NCBI RefSeq assembly: GCF_000275845.1
Contig: NW_006766884.1
Location: forward strand, 575,976-639,975
Direction of reading: 5' to 3'
Length of the DNA: 64,000 bases
Origin: Dichomitus squalens LYAD-421 SS1
Taxonomy: Eukaryota > Basidiomycota > Agaricomycetes > Polyporales > Polyporaceae
Part shown: one piece after another, positions 1-11,997 of the stretch
Position numbering within the stretch: position 1 is the stretch's first letter
Layout of the letters: the number at the start of each line of letters is the position of its first letter
Program-made: the position numbers and the translations under genes
The notes under the pieces: model-generated
The model's database searches: none
The model's input: the letters and a program-made list of their open reading frames with translations, nothing else
What the model was told of the DNA's origin: nothing

Positions 1-9
1 CTAATCTTG

Positions 10-594
10 CTACCTACCTTCGAGAGATTGGAGATGAGTAGCCTCGCTTTCAGCCGAGTTTTGCACTAGTGGTACCGTTGTGCGATCCCCGAAGTGACGC
101 TTGAGGCGTACCTTGACATATTGTTGCGGATATTCTCGTCGCGCAGATGCAAACGAAGCTCTGCAAGGTTCATGAGGGTGGGCAGACCAAGCCGCGTTCG
201 GAGGTCTGTCATGATTAATCCGAGTGCACTGAAAAGAATCCTCACGCTGTTCATTTGCAACACGGCGCTGGAAGCAAGGTTTGCACCAAACCTCAACCTT
301 ATCACCGTAGAGAGCCTTCGCGTCGTTCTCGATGTAGCCTGGGTGGTCATAGAAGTGCGTCCGGTACCAGCCTCGCCGGCTGAGGAATGCTGAGTTAGTG
401 GTCTGACGAGCCTCAGTATATGCAGGCATTATGGAGAGAGGCAAAAGATGAACATTGGCTACAATATCTACACAGGTACATGAAGGAGCAAGCAAGCTAA
501 GACATATCGATGAAACGAGTGCGAGACTTGCTGCAATATGAGAGAGACGTCCCAATTTGTCAATTGGATGCGTGCGCGATAGGGCATCCTCCAA
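10..594 (-). pseudogene. Probable hAT-like transposase relic
   Basis: A 194-codon minus-strand frame holds a CxxC knuckle (WCKPCF) after a phrase reading HFYDHPGY. It resembles the BED-like zinc-finger start of hAT transposases common in Agaricomycetes. Further along, an overlapping frame (about 66-350) reads RTRLGLPTLMNLAELRLHLR, and the first frame then resumes with VKVRLKRHFGD. Together these recall a charged transposase tail, but the two halves lie in different frames around position 120-130, so a frameshift is implied. The middle of a transposase (RNase-H-like core) is missing. I read it as an internally deleted, broken copy. The family assignment is from memory of similar proteins and is weak. 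A short intron-containing host gene is the alternative. Confidence 0.33.
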
Positions 595-979
595 TCATAT
601 CACGTCCATGGGCGTCAGAGTCAGGTGATGGTTCTGCGGGAAAGTTAACGTCGACTTTTGTGCACAAGATGACATCGTCATCTGTTGACAAGTCGACGAC
701 AGTCGACGTCGACCGGATGTCTACCGGCACATCGCTGTTGCAAACTTTGAAACGGTCAAGGTCGGCCGAGAGCTACATAGAGAGCTTGACTCGAAGCGCC
801 CAATATTGTCGACGCTGGGCTGAGTGTCTAAAATAAGCTTCAAACGGGGAAATATGCGGATTACGCTGGCTATATGCGCATAGATTGTTGGGAAGTCATT
901 GTCCATTACAACGTACTAACATGAGGAGCTCCAGTCAACATCGGCTTCCAAAGACGTATCATTGACCACAGAGGAGCAC
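595..979. other. Gene-free spacer
   Basis: No supported gene. It contains several GTCGAC-type hexamers between about 650 and 715. The right half is probably the 3' flank of the minus-strand RING gene, whose stop codon is at 980. Confidence 0.5.
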
Positions 980-2582
980 CTAGGACAAGCCGCCGCTAGC
1001 TCCAGGAACGAACGGCGCTCGCTGACCACCAGACCTAGACGTCGTCAAAGAAGGTGACCTGAATGCTTGACTTGTCGAGCCAGAAGTTGCCATGTTACCA
1101 GAACCAGAACCATGGACTGAAGGACGTTGCGCGCCAGAGGGGACGAAGCGTTGCGTGTGCGATTGAGACCCAAACTGAGTGCCAGGGAGGAACATGCGAG
1201 GTGTCGCCGGCTGCGCATTGCTCGCCGCTCTGCTCGGAGTTGTTGGTATAAAGCGTTGACTGGAGCTGGACGATGCTTTCGGAGTGGGCGGGGGAAGAAA
1301 GGACGGTTGTCGCGACGGTGCTCGCGATGCATCATCGAGCCGTGCAGCCGGTATCTGCGCTCTGGTACTGGAGCTCCAGTTTCCTGGAGGGGGAGGTGGA
1401 GGCATAGCTTGCTGATCGTACTTAACAGTTGCTTCTTCTCGTGCCTGCACACGTCTGCTAGATCCAGACTGGAGATGAGAAAGCACAGGTGGTGCCATCG
1501 TGCTCTGGCCCTGGGCACTAGTTGGAGCAGCATAAGCATATTGCCTATGCTCAACGTGGGTTAGGGACGCGGTTGTATGATGCTTTAGCAGAAAGGTTTA
1601 CGCAAGGTTTCGTTGGGATCCAGAAGGCTCACGCGACTGATGGGTCTGACGGGAGTTGAAGGAGGGTTGATGATGGCTTGGGGGAAGAGTCAAGCGATTC
1701 GGACCGACTGGTGTCGGTAAGGAAGCTATAGAGCGAGGGCTAGATGTCCTCTGTCCAGCATATCGACTGACATAATGACATAAGTAATCGGATGTACTGC
1801 GTAAATTGTGAGACTCACCCCTCGTCGTCTGCACGCCGTCTCTTGCCGCTTTCTATCATGTCTCCGGGCTCTCCTCCCAAGCCTCGTAGCTGTTGCGCAA
1901 GATGCTGGTTCTCGCTGCGTAGATCATCAACTAGCCTAGAAGTGGCATATATGAGCGGGACTGAAGGGTGGGAGATATACTAGATGACGGGCGGCAGTAC
2001 TTTCGGAGGCGCTTGGATTCCGTATGCTCTTCCTTGAGCCGTTCATATAATGGACGGTACTGCAGGTACTTCTTCTTGTAGAACCTGACTAGAGATGCCA
2101 TCGTGTTCACTTGAAACTAGAAAGAGGTGAAGGTCTACAAGAGCAGCAAGACGCCATATCGCAGCACGTACCCTGAGAGTGTAACCCACTGCGTCAAGAG
2201 CGGCGGGTGCAGACTCGAACCAGTTAGACATCGGCGGTTCTAGCTAGAGCGATGTGAACATAGGAGAGCCAGCCGTCTGGACCGTAGGCGCACATCTCTC
2301 GACATAGCTAGGACGTGGATCCCCGTGTTGCCGCACTCGGCGCAGCTCTGGTCCGCATCTCAGAACAAAGGGAGATCAGCAAGCCTTGGCACAACACCAC
2401 ACCACAAGCCACAGCTTGAAGAGCTTACTAATATGGGCATTACAAGCTACATGTCCACATTCTGTGATCCAAAAAGGGATGTTGGACAAGGCACCGGACT
2501 CCTTGATGTACTCTAGACGGCATATGCCACAGCTGACGAATTCCCAGAAGTCAAATTCCGGAGGTTGGGAGATGTTCGACAT
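980..2582 (-). CDS. Zip3/HEI10-like RING finger protein
   Basis: Multi-exon gene for a RING protein of the Zip3/RNF212/HEI10 type. In this family such proteins are SUMO or ubiquitin E3 ligases that mark crossover sites on the meiotic synaptonemal complex. Exon 1 (2582 to about 2433) opens with FDFWEFVSCGICRLEY and the zinc-ligand run ITECGHVACNAHI, then a GTAAGC donor. The next exon supplies the last RING cysteine (CGNTGIHV). A third exon reads EPPMSNWFESAPAALDA, a segment that follows the RING in basidiomycete homologues. Further exons encode a coiled-coil-like piece (LVDDLRSENQHLAQQL, ending KRRRADDE). The C-terminal exon (1498-980) is a disordered Ser/Pro/Gln-rich tail ending GASGGLS, typical of this family. 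Exon borders between 1500 and 2250 are approximate. It faces the JmjC gene across a 555-bp shared upstream region. Confidence 0.68.
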
Positions 2583-3137
2583 GCTGCCGCTGCGTTGCCT
2601 GGAGATGCCGCTATTTTGAATTCGTCGGAGGTGGCAATGAAATCAAAACTTTGAGAGGAAGGCACCAGCAAGTGAGAAGAAAGAAGTCGAGAACTGAGGT
2701 CAAACGTGCTTCGAGGCCGCCCTTCCCGCGGCTGGGTCGCGTGCTAGACCTGTGATGGATCGCGTTTGTGACAGCGCGAATATGGGAAGCAAATCGTCAC
2801 GTTACGGTTGGTGTACCACTTGGCCCTGGCAAGTGCGGCTCGCGGCTCTTGAGAGGTATATGAGATGATAGAGTTGTCTTCGCGAATACTTGAGGCACTG
2901 GCAAGGCGATATTGCGGTCAAGAAGAGTGTTCGAGCGTGTTGGTGGCCATCGGCGCGTGCTTTGGCGACGGCACCGCCCAGGACTCGACCACATGGGCGC
3001 TAGAAGCCGTCAATATCATCCTGACCTCTACCGGCGAACCGACCCCCAGATCTGACCTCTCCCCTTCTCTCGTACCCGGTCCTCTCTCCTCACAGCGTCC
3101 ACTAGGACGCTGTTGCCTCTACAAGTCTGCTTAGATC
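2583..3137. promoter_or_regulatory. Bidirectional intergenic promoter region
   Basis: This 555-bp interval separates the start codons of the RING gene (minus) and the JmjC gene (plus), so it must hold both promoters. Pyrimidine-rich DNA lies at about 3050-3120, just upstream of the JmjC start. I see no clear TATA box. An in-frame TAG at 3132-3134 limits any N-terminal extension of the JmjC protein. Confidence 0.5.
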
Positions 3138-6100
3138 ATGTCACATGAACGGATGCAGCAGGAGCTACCCCTGGCCGGGTACGACCAACTCAGGCCCCTA
3201 GGAACTCCCGCAGCACGCCTGCCCACGCAAATTGTGCCGCCTATCCCCCGCGCGCCGGAGTTCCTCAGACAACCCAGCGAGCAAAGTTCTGGCCTTCACT
3301 CTCAAGTCAACGCGCTCGCAGGCCCGTCGTCTAGGCCTCAGGATGTCCCCTTGAACACCGTTTCCAAAGAGAGTCTAGAGCCTACTCTTCCGACCAGCTC
3401 CCCAATTCTTCCTGGTCCTACGCCTCCGGACGAACCCAGATCAAATCCTCCACCCCCTCGTATCACGTGCAAAGGATGGAGCGTCCCAGAGCTTTGTGGA
3501 AAGTATACCAATTTCCGCGAGGTCCGCAGAGTGAAGGCGTCAGCGCTCTCCGAGGATCCTTCGCAGGTCTTGGACGACTACGAGCGCAAGGGTGAACCGC
3601 TTATCGTAGAGGGTTTGCACCAGCACTCGAGTTGGAGAGAGGACATATTGAATATGGAGTGGTTGCTTAAGAACGCCGGCGATAAAGGTACGCTTGCTAT
3701 GTCCCTTCTACGTGCTGAACAAGCGGAGACGAACGCGTGTTGCAGAGATCCATGTTCGTAACGTGCACAATCGGAAGGATTACCCGACGACCTTTGCCGA
3801 GTTCGTCCGTATGTCGCGCGACCAGGATGTGTACAACAGTCCTGGAGGTGGGTAGAGCAATCATTTCAATCCGTCGAGCACTCATTGAATACGCGTTTGT
3901 AGAGACACAGAGGCTATACTGGAAGGACGCGGACTGCCCGACCGAATGGAAGGAATGGCTTGCAGAGCTCCTTCCTGCGGAGTTGCTGCCAGGCTGCTCT
4001 AGTGATCTCCTTCGTCACCTCTATCCTTCTGTACGATCTACATCACGGATGATACGCATATGCTAAAGTCCCGCTCATTTCACAGGAAGCGGTCGAGTCG
4101 CTCATGTGCTACCTCGGCATAGGCGACACTTTCACGGCGGCGCACAAGGACCTGTGCTCCTCCTCCGGTCATAACCTCATGTGCTTCTCCGAGAATGGCG
4201 GTTCCTCGTTTTGGTTCATGACCGAATCCAACGCTGCTCCTCAGGCCGCCGAGTGGTTCCAGAAAGAACTTGGTCAGGAGCTCGATTGGGAGACGCACGT
4301 CACTACGGTCGATGAACTTGGCAAGGCCCCATTCAACGTGTACATTGCTGAGCAGAAGGTCGGAGACCTCGTTCTCGTCCCGCCGAGAAGCGTCCACCAA
4401 GTCGTTAACCAAGGCGGACTGGCGATGAAGACGAGCTGGTCCCGGATGACACTTCATGGGTTGAGAAGCGCTCTCCACCACGAATTGCCGGTGTATCGCA
4501 GGTATACAGATATGAATATGTGAATTCCCTATGATATTGACTCCCGCTTTCCAGGGTATGCCGTCCGGAGCAATACAGAGTGAAGACGATTCTGTATCGT
4601 ACCATGCTTCATCACACCCAACGGCTGCAGTCCGCCGTTATGTCTATGCCGAAAGACAAACAGGAGAACGGTCAGCATATCAAGGACGGTCTCATGCTAG
4701 AGTACGGGTCCTCCAGCGAGAGCGGTAGTGATAGGGAAACGTCTACCACACCCTCGCCACAGCCGACGAACGAGGATCGCGCCAAGTCATTGCGTGACCT
4801 CATCCAGCTCTTCGACGAGGTCCTTCGGGAAGAGTACGCGTCCTGCCACAAGAAACTCAAACGCGTCATTGGTTCCAGCGATTGCTCCGGCTGGTCGGTG
4901 GCGACCGAAGCGTCCACCTCGCGTAAAATCGTGCTTGTTCCACCACGCGACGCGCGCGACCGAACCGAGAAGCATCGCGTCAGCGCGTGCAACTTCGCGT
5001 GTGACTTCTGCGGCGCGGACATCTTTCAAAGTTTCTTCGAGTGCCGGGCATGTTCGGCGGCGCCTGAGGAGTGCACGCGGCCAGGGGACGGGTTGTTAAT
5101 CTGTCCTGCGTGCTATGTCGAAGGACGTAGCTGCGCCTGCGATGGGATGGAGCCCGTGCAGTGTCGGCCGCTCCAGGTCCTCATCGATGACCGCAATCGT
5201 GCGGCGGCGGTGTTGCGTGAAGTCGGTAACAATCTGAGCGGAGACGGCCTCGAGGACCTCCGACCAAGGTGTGTCGCTATAGCAAGAAGTTCATCGGCGT
5301 TTCTCACCGAACCACAGTGACCTCAAGAGACGGGACGACGTCTGCGTATTCGAGGCTGCTTGCCAGTATCAAACGCGGAAGCAGAACTACGCTGAGAAGG
5401 CACGTTTATTATCGTCGAGTGCTACAGTTGCTACGTGCATTACACTGACAATGTTCTTTACCCCGACAGATGCAGACTGAACGGTCGTGCAGGCCTGGAG
5501 GCCACGGTTCAGAGCACCCAGTGCCTGTATCTACTACCCTGCCCTGTACAACGTGCAGGATTGCACGATGTTTCCCTCACCTTCTCCGCCAGGGTACCCA
5601 TGTTGCAGAAGCGATAATCGCGCACGGCAGAGGGGACACAATATATCATAGCACTCATAAAAACAACGCTGCTGCCTTCAAACGCTCCCCTCCGAAGCTT
5701 TACGGCGTCCGAGGTAGTAAGGCGAAGCATAGGCTCTTAGACGCCGCGATGAACTTCCCTCGATGCAAGCCTTTACATACCCTCACGAAGGTGGGGTTCT
5801 ACGACACAGAGACCGAGATGGATTTCGAAGCGGAGGATGACGCGAAACCCGAGGTAGAACCCGAGGTCAGTGATTTCCAACGCATCCACGAGAATGAGCC
5901 TGACACATGTGCACAGTTCATCGAGGATTCGTATGCGACCACTCCTAGCTTGATGATCGGGCCACAATTATCCAGGTTGAACATCAACAGCCCCGTGATA
6001 CACGCGGCATTCGATGGCGAGATGTCACCACTTCCCGAGGAGTTTATGGGCAGTCCTGCAAGACTCAACGTCTCGGCGAACAGCCCAGAGGTGTATGGGG

Positions 6101-9100
6101 CACCTTCGGGCGATCCATACAGGGCAGATCATGCCTTGAACGGTCAAGAGAAGCAATCACCGTTTTCGAATGGTCCCCAGGAACTCGGCACTTCGTTGAA
6201 CAACCCAGAGGTCCGCCTTGATGTGTTCGGCGACCCAGAAGAGACTGTTCAGGGTCAATCGCCTTCCGTCTCTCCCACCGTGACCGCCGTCGACACCAGC
6301 TCAGAGGTTGAGGTGTCCATCATTGATCCCTCGGGCCCGCCTCGTCTACCGAAGGCCCGCCTACTAATGGCGTATGTAGAGATTTCGCAGAAGAGGTCTT
6401 CTCAGAGAAATGCAACGTCTATCTCAGAGGATACCGAAGAAGTGGAGCCCTTGCAGAAGAAGCCACGGTCTGCTCGTCAGGACGCGATAGTAGGAGGGCG
6501 CGTCGCAGGACAAGGGAGGTCGGAAAGTAGGGTCACGCCCCCAGCCATGCGTCCGGTAAGTTTGAATACACTATAACGTCTCATCTAGTCTCATCGCTCA
6601 CGATGGCATAGTCTGCCAGTCACAGAACTCGGTCCAGAAGTCGTTCGGAAGACGACTACGTAGAAGGGGGCTATGGGGAAGACCTCGCATCTGCTCTGAC
6701 CATGGCCCAAGGTAATAAGGCGCCGATCTTCTCTCAGTCAGACGGCAGGCACCCGTCTGGGGCTCTCCTTCGACGACCGACAACGCTCAAGCGCATTATG
6801 TCTCCCGAGTCTGACAGCGGAGCTACGGCACTATGCTCAGAGCCGAGTACCGCTCGTCCTCCGCTTCCTAACCTTTCTCCGGCGTCATCCTCTGCTACCA
6901 ACCCTCCTCCCAATCCTGTTCCTCGATTACCACGGACTAAACGGTCTGCAGCCCCATCGGAAGACCCTCGCGATCGAAGCAATTCCCGGTCAACGGTCCC
7001 CGCTACGTCATCTAGTTCCAGCGCGAAGGGCCCTCGTACACAGAAGCGGAAGAGAGTCAAAGTGCCTGGCGCCCCCACTGATGAGATAGACGATCATCTA
7101 GCCACCATGCGATCGCAGCAACAGGAGGAGGGCCATCGCCACAAGAAAGCGCGTCTTGAACAGCACACAGGGAACGAAGACTTAGAGATAATCGAGATCG
7201 ACGACGAACCTGTTCCAGTCAATGTACCCCGCCCTCAGGTTCTGTCGCAGTCACAGCCAGATATTTCTGACCACGGTCGTCCTCCCTCGCCTCCACGTCG
7301 TTCACCACTGCAGCACCCGCCACCTGGGCTGCGCGATCCCGCTTTGGCACCCGCCACAGCTGACCCTTCCGTTGCAGGACCTAGGTCTTCATACAACGTT
7401 CAAGCTGCTCTACAGCCCTGTGATTCCGGTCTCGCTCCCATCTCGAACACGCCCCCTCCTCTAGCTGTACTTGCAGGACCTCCTCAACTCGCCAGCGCCG
7501 GAGCTCCACCTAGACCTTTCGTTCTTGCGGATCCAATGCAATCGCAGATCGTCACCGACGACAGTTCATCTGTCCCCGACGCTAGTGCAACCGCGGACGC
7601 TTCCGCTGTACCCTTCGATCAAATCGTTGCGGACTTAGGGACCCGCGCTGATGCGTTAGCAACGTCCGTCAAGCACGCCGCGGTATACCTCGCTCGCAAC
7701 ACCTGGACGGAGGGGGAAAGACGTCAGCAGGTCATGCAGGTGGTTGCTGAGCTCGATCATCGGTTGACGTTTGTTGAAACCACCCAGCGGAGCGTTGACG
7801 AGCGTTGGGGGCGCGATGAGGAGATAGCGGAGCTTCGTGAGCAGCTACGTCAAGCCAAGGAAGATATGGCCGAAGTACGCCAGGAGCTTAAGAAGGAACG
7901 CGCCGAACGCGCCCATATTGCGGCAGAGGCACGCGCTCTCAAAGCTCGGCTTGATCGCTGTGTTGAAGCAGAAGACGTCGGGAATGTGGTGGAAGCTCAG
8001 ATATCCCGAATGATGCCTACAATGAGGAACTCCGTGAAAGACATGGTACAACAAATCCACGACAACTATGTGACACAGCAGCTACAGCAGGCGAACTTCT
8101 TCCCAGTGCAGCATGACCAGAAACCAATGGCCTTCCCTCCACGAGATGGATTCGCATACCAACCTCCCCCGCAGGTGAACGAGTCGAGATATCAGGTGCG
8201 CTTCCAACTGACTTCGTTCACAAAAGACTTGGATGCTAACCAAAAATCAGGACCATCGTGGCCAGTCTAATCACCCACGCGGCAGGCAGCAGCATCCACG
8301 TGTGCAACTCGAGTCCTCGTTTCCCAATGGGGGCCTCTCGTCTCACCACAACCCCGGCCAGCACCACCATGGCAGCGGGGGCGGGCCTTCCGGTCACGGT
8401 GGTCAATTCAATTCCTCGGATTACTGGCAGCAGAGTGGTGATCGTTTCCGTGCCAATTCCGTCAACAACTGGTCCCGTCGCACTTTCAGTCATCCACAGG
8501 GTGATGACCGCCACTTTGGCCGCGACCACCGTCAAGGCGAGTCTTTGTTTCTCCACGGGAGTCGTTACCAGCCGGAGTCTTCTCGTGACAATGAAGGAGA
8601 TCTTGGCCATCATGGGCGGCGCATCAGCGAGCACCCCTCAAGTCAGTCTCGTACATCTACCTGCAAATGATTCGACGCTGACTGCTCTTCCACAGCCCGT
8701 CCACTTCGGCACCGCTCCCCATCTACGACACGAAGTCACCACTCCGGGGACACGGACCTTGAACGGCCGTCATTCATCCGTCAGTCTGAGGATTCCCTGC
8801 ACAATGGGGACAAGGCCCGCTCCATGGCATCCATCGGGTCCATCGAGGAATATACGTCAGAGAAGTCTCAACTCTCTCCTTCGGACATACAAGGAAGTTC
8901 CTTCACCCAAAAAGGTAGGCCCTTCCTACAAAACTATAGCCGGCACCATTGTTCAGTTCACGCCTATAGAGAGCTACAGCCATCTTCCGTCAGGCGACCA
9001 CCTCTCCCGACGCCGTTCCCGGTCGCGGGATCGTCACCAGTCCAGCCGCCGTTCACCGTCGCGCTACCACTCGCAGCGCCCCCCTTCCCGCTATCGCTCT

Positions 9101-9202
9101 CAGCGTCCCCCGTCCCGCCTCTCCTCCCCACATGCCACCAGCGTCAGCGACGCTTCAAGCAAACCCAGCACTCGCGCCGGTAGTAGGCCTATCCGCCAGT
9201 AG
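3138..9202 (+). CDS. JmjC-domain protein with cysteine-rich module and RS-rich tail
   Basis: Large intron-rich gene, roughly 1,700-1,800 residues. The first 110 residues are Pro-rich and disordered. The JmjC cupin spans the exons at about 3450-4500. It shows the Fe(II) ligands as AAHKD (HxD, near 4140) and a distal His in SVHQVVN (near 4395), so dioxygenase activity such as histone demethylation is plausible. After it comes a zinc module (4995-5150) with CDFCGADIF, CRAC, CPACY and CAC, then a second Cys-rich stretch (CTTCRIARC, about 5550). The rest is a long disordered region, a charged coiled coil (7800-7980), a His/Gly-rich segment and an Arg-Ser tail (RRRSRSRDR). Phase-consistent introns at 6556-6611, 8196-8250, 8642-8695 and 8915-8969 join the later frames to the JmjC part, so I call one gene. 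The stop is at 9200-9202. The start at 3138 follows an in-frame TAG. A second, separate gene from about 5470 onward is the main alternative. Confidence 0.75.
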
Positions 9203-9792
9203 TCGAGCCACCAGCCACTCGTCGTACTGTAGTTACCATATGCTTATCCTTGTCTGTTGCGTTTACCTCCACTAGTGCTACTATCTACGGAGGATGATTG
9301 CATGCATGTGTATTGCCAGAACTGTACTACTACTATCTGCAATTTCGCCCTAACATCGGGGCAGCCTCTGAATGTATTAGCTGATTACGCGGGAATGTAT
9401 TCGTAAGCGTGAAAGGGTAGAAGAGCGCGACAGTACGCACGCGAGAGAGTGGATAGCGATGGTCATCGTATAGGTGGGACGTGGGTGGTGCGGTGAATGA
9501 GATGCATACATGGCAACTGGAGGTGTTGACGGTGAGCGAACCCAATAGACGGAGAAGTATTGCGGGCAAAGGTATCGGCCAATGACTTGAGAGGGAAGAG
9601 CCAACAGCAATGTAAACGATGGAGGTATTGAGCGAGAGACAAGGAAACACCATAAGGAAGCGACCCAATACGTAGCCAAAAATCCAGCAGAATAAACCAA
9701 GCCTATGACCAAACTGTAAGGACAGGACGGATGAGTTGTGTATGCGTAACGAGGCGTAATTGGCGTGGCAGGGCATGTTATGCGCCCATTGC
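9203..9792. other. Convergent 3' flanks
   Basis: Sequence between the stop of the plus-strand JmjC gene and the stop of the minus-strand casein kinase gene. Long minus-strand open frames exist (9333-9808) but resemble no protein and show no start context. I take it as 3' untranslated and terminator DNA for both genes. Confidence 0.5.
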
Positions 9793-11997
9793 TCATCCAC
9801 ATCGACATGTCAGGATCTTCCAGAGAGTGCTCTTAGGCGGCTCAGCCTCTTGCTGCCCATGGTGGTCATCACCGTTCGCGACGCCCACCTCGCCGCCCAC
9901 CGCACGGACGTTGCTCAGGGCAGGCGGCGCAGCACCGACGCTCGACACCATTGGCGACGCACGGCCGTATGGCTGCTGGTTGGCCGAGTACTCGTACGTG
10001 TCGTAGGCAGCGTTCGCGTACGGATGTGAGCCGCCTTGGCTCAACCTGTGCTGGGCCACCGGAACGTTGACTTGCGCTTCCGCAGACATGTTCGGAGTGC
10101 CGCCGATGCCGGGCGTAAGAGCGCCTGGATGCCGTGACTTCGAACCGGCGCGGACAAGAGCCGGCGAAGGGGGGATGACGGGGTTGCCCGCCTGAGATGC
10201 GCGTCGACGATCATCGCGGTCTGCCCGGCCGGTTCGACGAGAATCGTACTGCTGCTGCGGTGTTGCCGGTGTGTTCTGTATTTGCGCGAGAATCTGGTTC
10301 CCGCCGCCCTAGAATGCCAAGACAGGCAGGCGTCAGCATAAACCGTATCGCCCTCGGGGACGTTGGACAAGAAGACACGGGGTCTGTTCGTACCATTGAC
10401 GCTTCCCAGCCTCTTCCACCTGACGCAAACGGCAAATTTAGTCCCACTTCTGACACGTTCGTGGAAGTCACCATGCGCCTCACCATTCAATAGGTTCCAG
10501 TCGTAAACGCCATCTTCGACATCGCCATTGTTCTTCAGAACCTTGGCGAACAGCTCTCGGAGGAAGTCGTAATCGGGCGTCTCCTCGAAGCCCAATTTCC
10601 GCACATAGTTGAGATAAATGGCAAACTCCTCTGCGAGTAGTTGGTCTAGTCGGAAACCGAGGACAGGTGCAATAGCACGCATACACGTACCAGGGAAGCC
10701 TTCGCACAGCTCCTTGATCGGTGTGGTCTGCTTCTTCTCACCAATCTTCTCGTACTTCTGCTTGTTCGTCGCAGCCTTGAGGCCTTGCCATGGCAGGCTC
10801 CCGCGGAGGAAATACATGAAGACATGGCCGAGGGCCTCGAGATCATCCCTGCGTGATTGCTCTGGAAAAAAAATATGCTGATTCAGACATCAGGGCCATC
10901 AGCCGCAATGATGCCAAAGACGCACCGCGACCCAAGTGAGTGTTGATACTCATGTACCGCGCGGTTCCACTCAGACTCTTTCGTTCCCGGTACGGGATGT
11001 GCTGCTTCGTCTTGGGGTCTCGATATTGCTTGGCCATACCGAAATCGACGACATGGATCACTAACGATCCAGCGAGTCAATCACCACAGACATCCGAGTG
11101 CGCACGTGAAACACTGCACTCACCATTCGCATTCTTGGTGCCCGGGCGGCCGATCAAGAAGTTGTCAGGCTTGATGTCGCGGTAGATGAGGTTCTTCTCG
11201 TGGACCGTTTGTATGCGGGTCAGCTACGCACGGTAGAGGGCGGGCGGGTGCGCCACGATTAGCCTTGCGCAGTCGCATACACTCAGTTCCGGTACGCGAA
11301 AGGAGCACGCACCATCTGCCTGGCCGCCATGCACACCGTCTTTATCGAGAACTTCCTCCCGCACATATCAAAGAGGTCCTCCAAGCTCGGACCCAGGAGA
11401 TCGATGACGAGGATGTTGTGGAGGCCTTCCTGACCGAAGTGGTATATCTGCGGGATGCCAGCTGCACGCCGGGGGCGCCCACGAAGAAAGGCACATTTTG
11501 AGCATGAAGCGCAGCACAACGGAATCTGGAGAGATGCTACGCACGACAGCCGGCCAGGATGCGATACGAGCGACACTCATCGCGCAGCTGAGGTGCCTCT
11601 GCTTTCCGCGGCTCCTAGAGCGGCGAACCGATAGGGCGGCAATGGCGATTCGAACGCAGCGTCGGGGGGATCACGAGAAACCGACAGGGAGGGGCGTCCG
11701 TTAGCACCGCAAACCCAGACCGCGCCAGGGTACGAATAAAGGACACATACGAATTTGATGGCGACGGTCTGCGAGTTGAGCAGATTCGTGCCTACGCAGA
11801 GTCCAGCGAAACGCAATCAGCACACATCACCTCACCCCTACGCCACGTCGCGCTGTCCCTGCGGAGCGCAGGGTGGCCCTCGCGCGCGGACACACACCTT
11901 CAAAGATAACCCCGAACGAGCCCTCGCCAATCTTCTTTCCAACACGGTAATGGGCACCGACCACGTTGTTGGATGAGGAGGAGTTATGAGACGACAT
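9793..11997 (-). CDS. Casein kinase I, plasma-membrane YCK type
   Basis: Ser/Thr protein kinase of the CK1 family, orthologous to yeast Yck1/Yck2. Exon 1 reads [19 protein letters not shown] (glycine loop). Next come TVAIKF (catalytic Lys), [15 protein letters not shown] after splicing, [14 protein letters not shown] (catalytic loop), [14 protein letters not shown] and [27 protein letters not shown] follows an intron placed just after CEGFP. The C-terminal region is Gln/Pro/Ser-rich and ends ILTCRCG. In this subfamily the terminal cysteines are palmitoylated and tether the kinase to the plasma membrane, where it regulates glucose sensing, endocytosis and morphogenesis. At least eight introns are implied. 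The ATG at 11997 matches the usual family start ([14 protein letters not shown]), though the frame stays open upstream to 12279. Confidence 0.9.

Noticed and set aside
2200..2232. tRNA B-box-like string near GGTTCGAGTC on the minus strand
   Set aside because: It is coding for the conserved NWFESA segment of the RING protein, and no A box or cloverleaf surrounds it.
9333..9808. Two overlapping long minus-strand frames downstream of casein kinase I
   Set aside because: They sit in the 3' flank beyond the kinase stop, overlap each other in different frames and resemble nothing. The hydrophobic look comes from T-rich antisense DNA.
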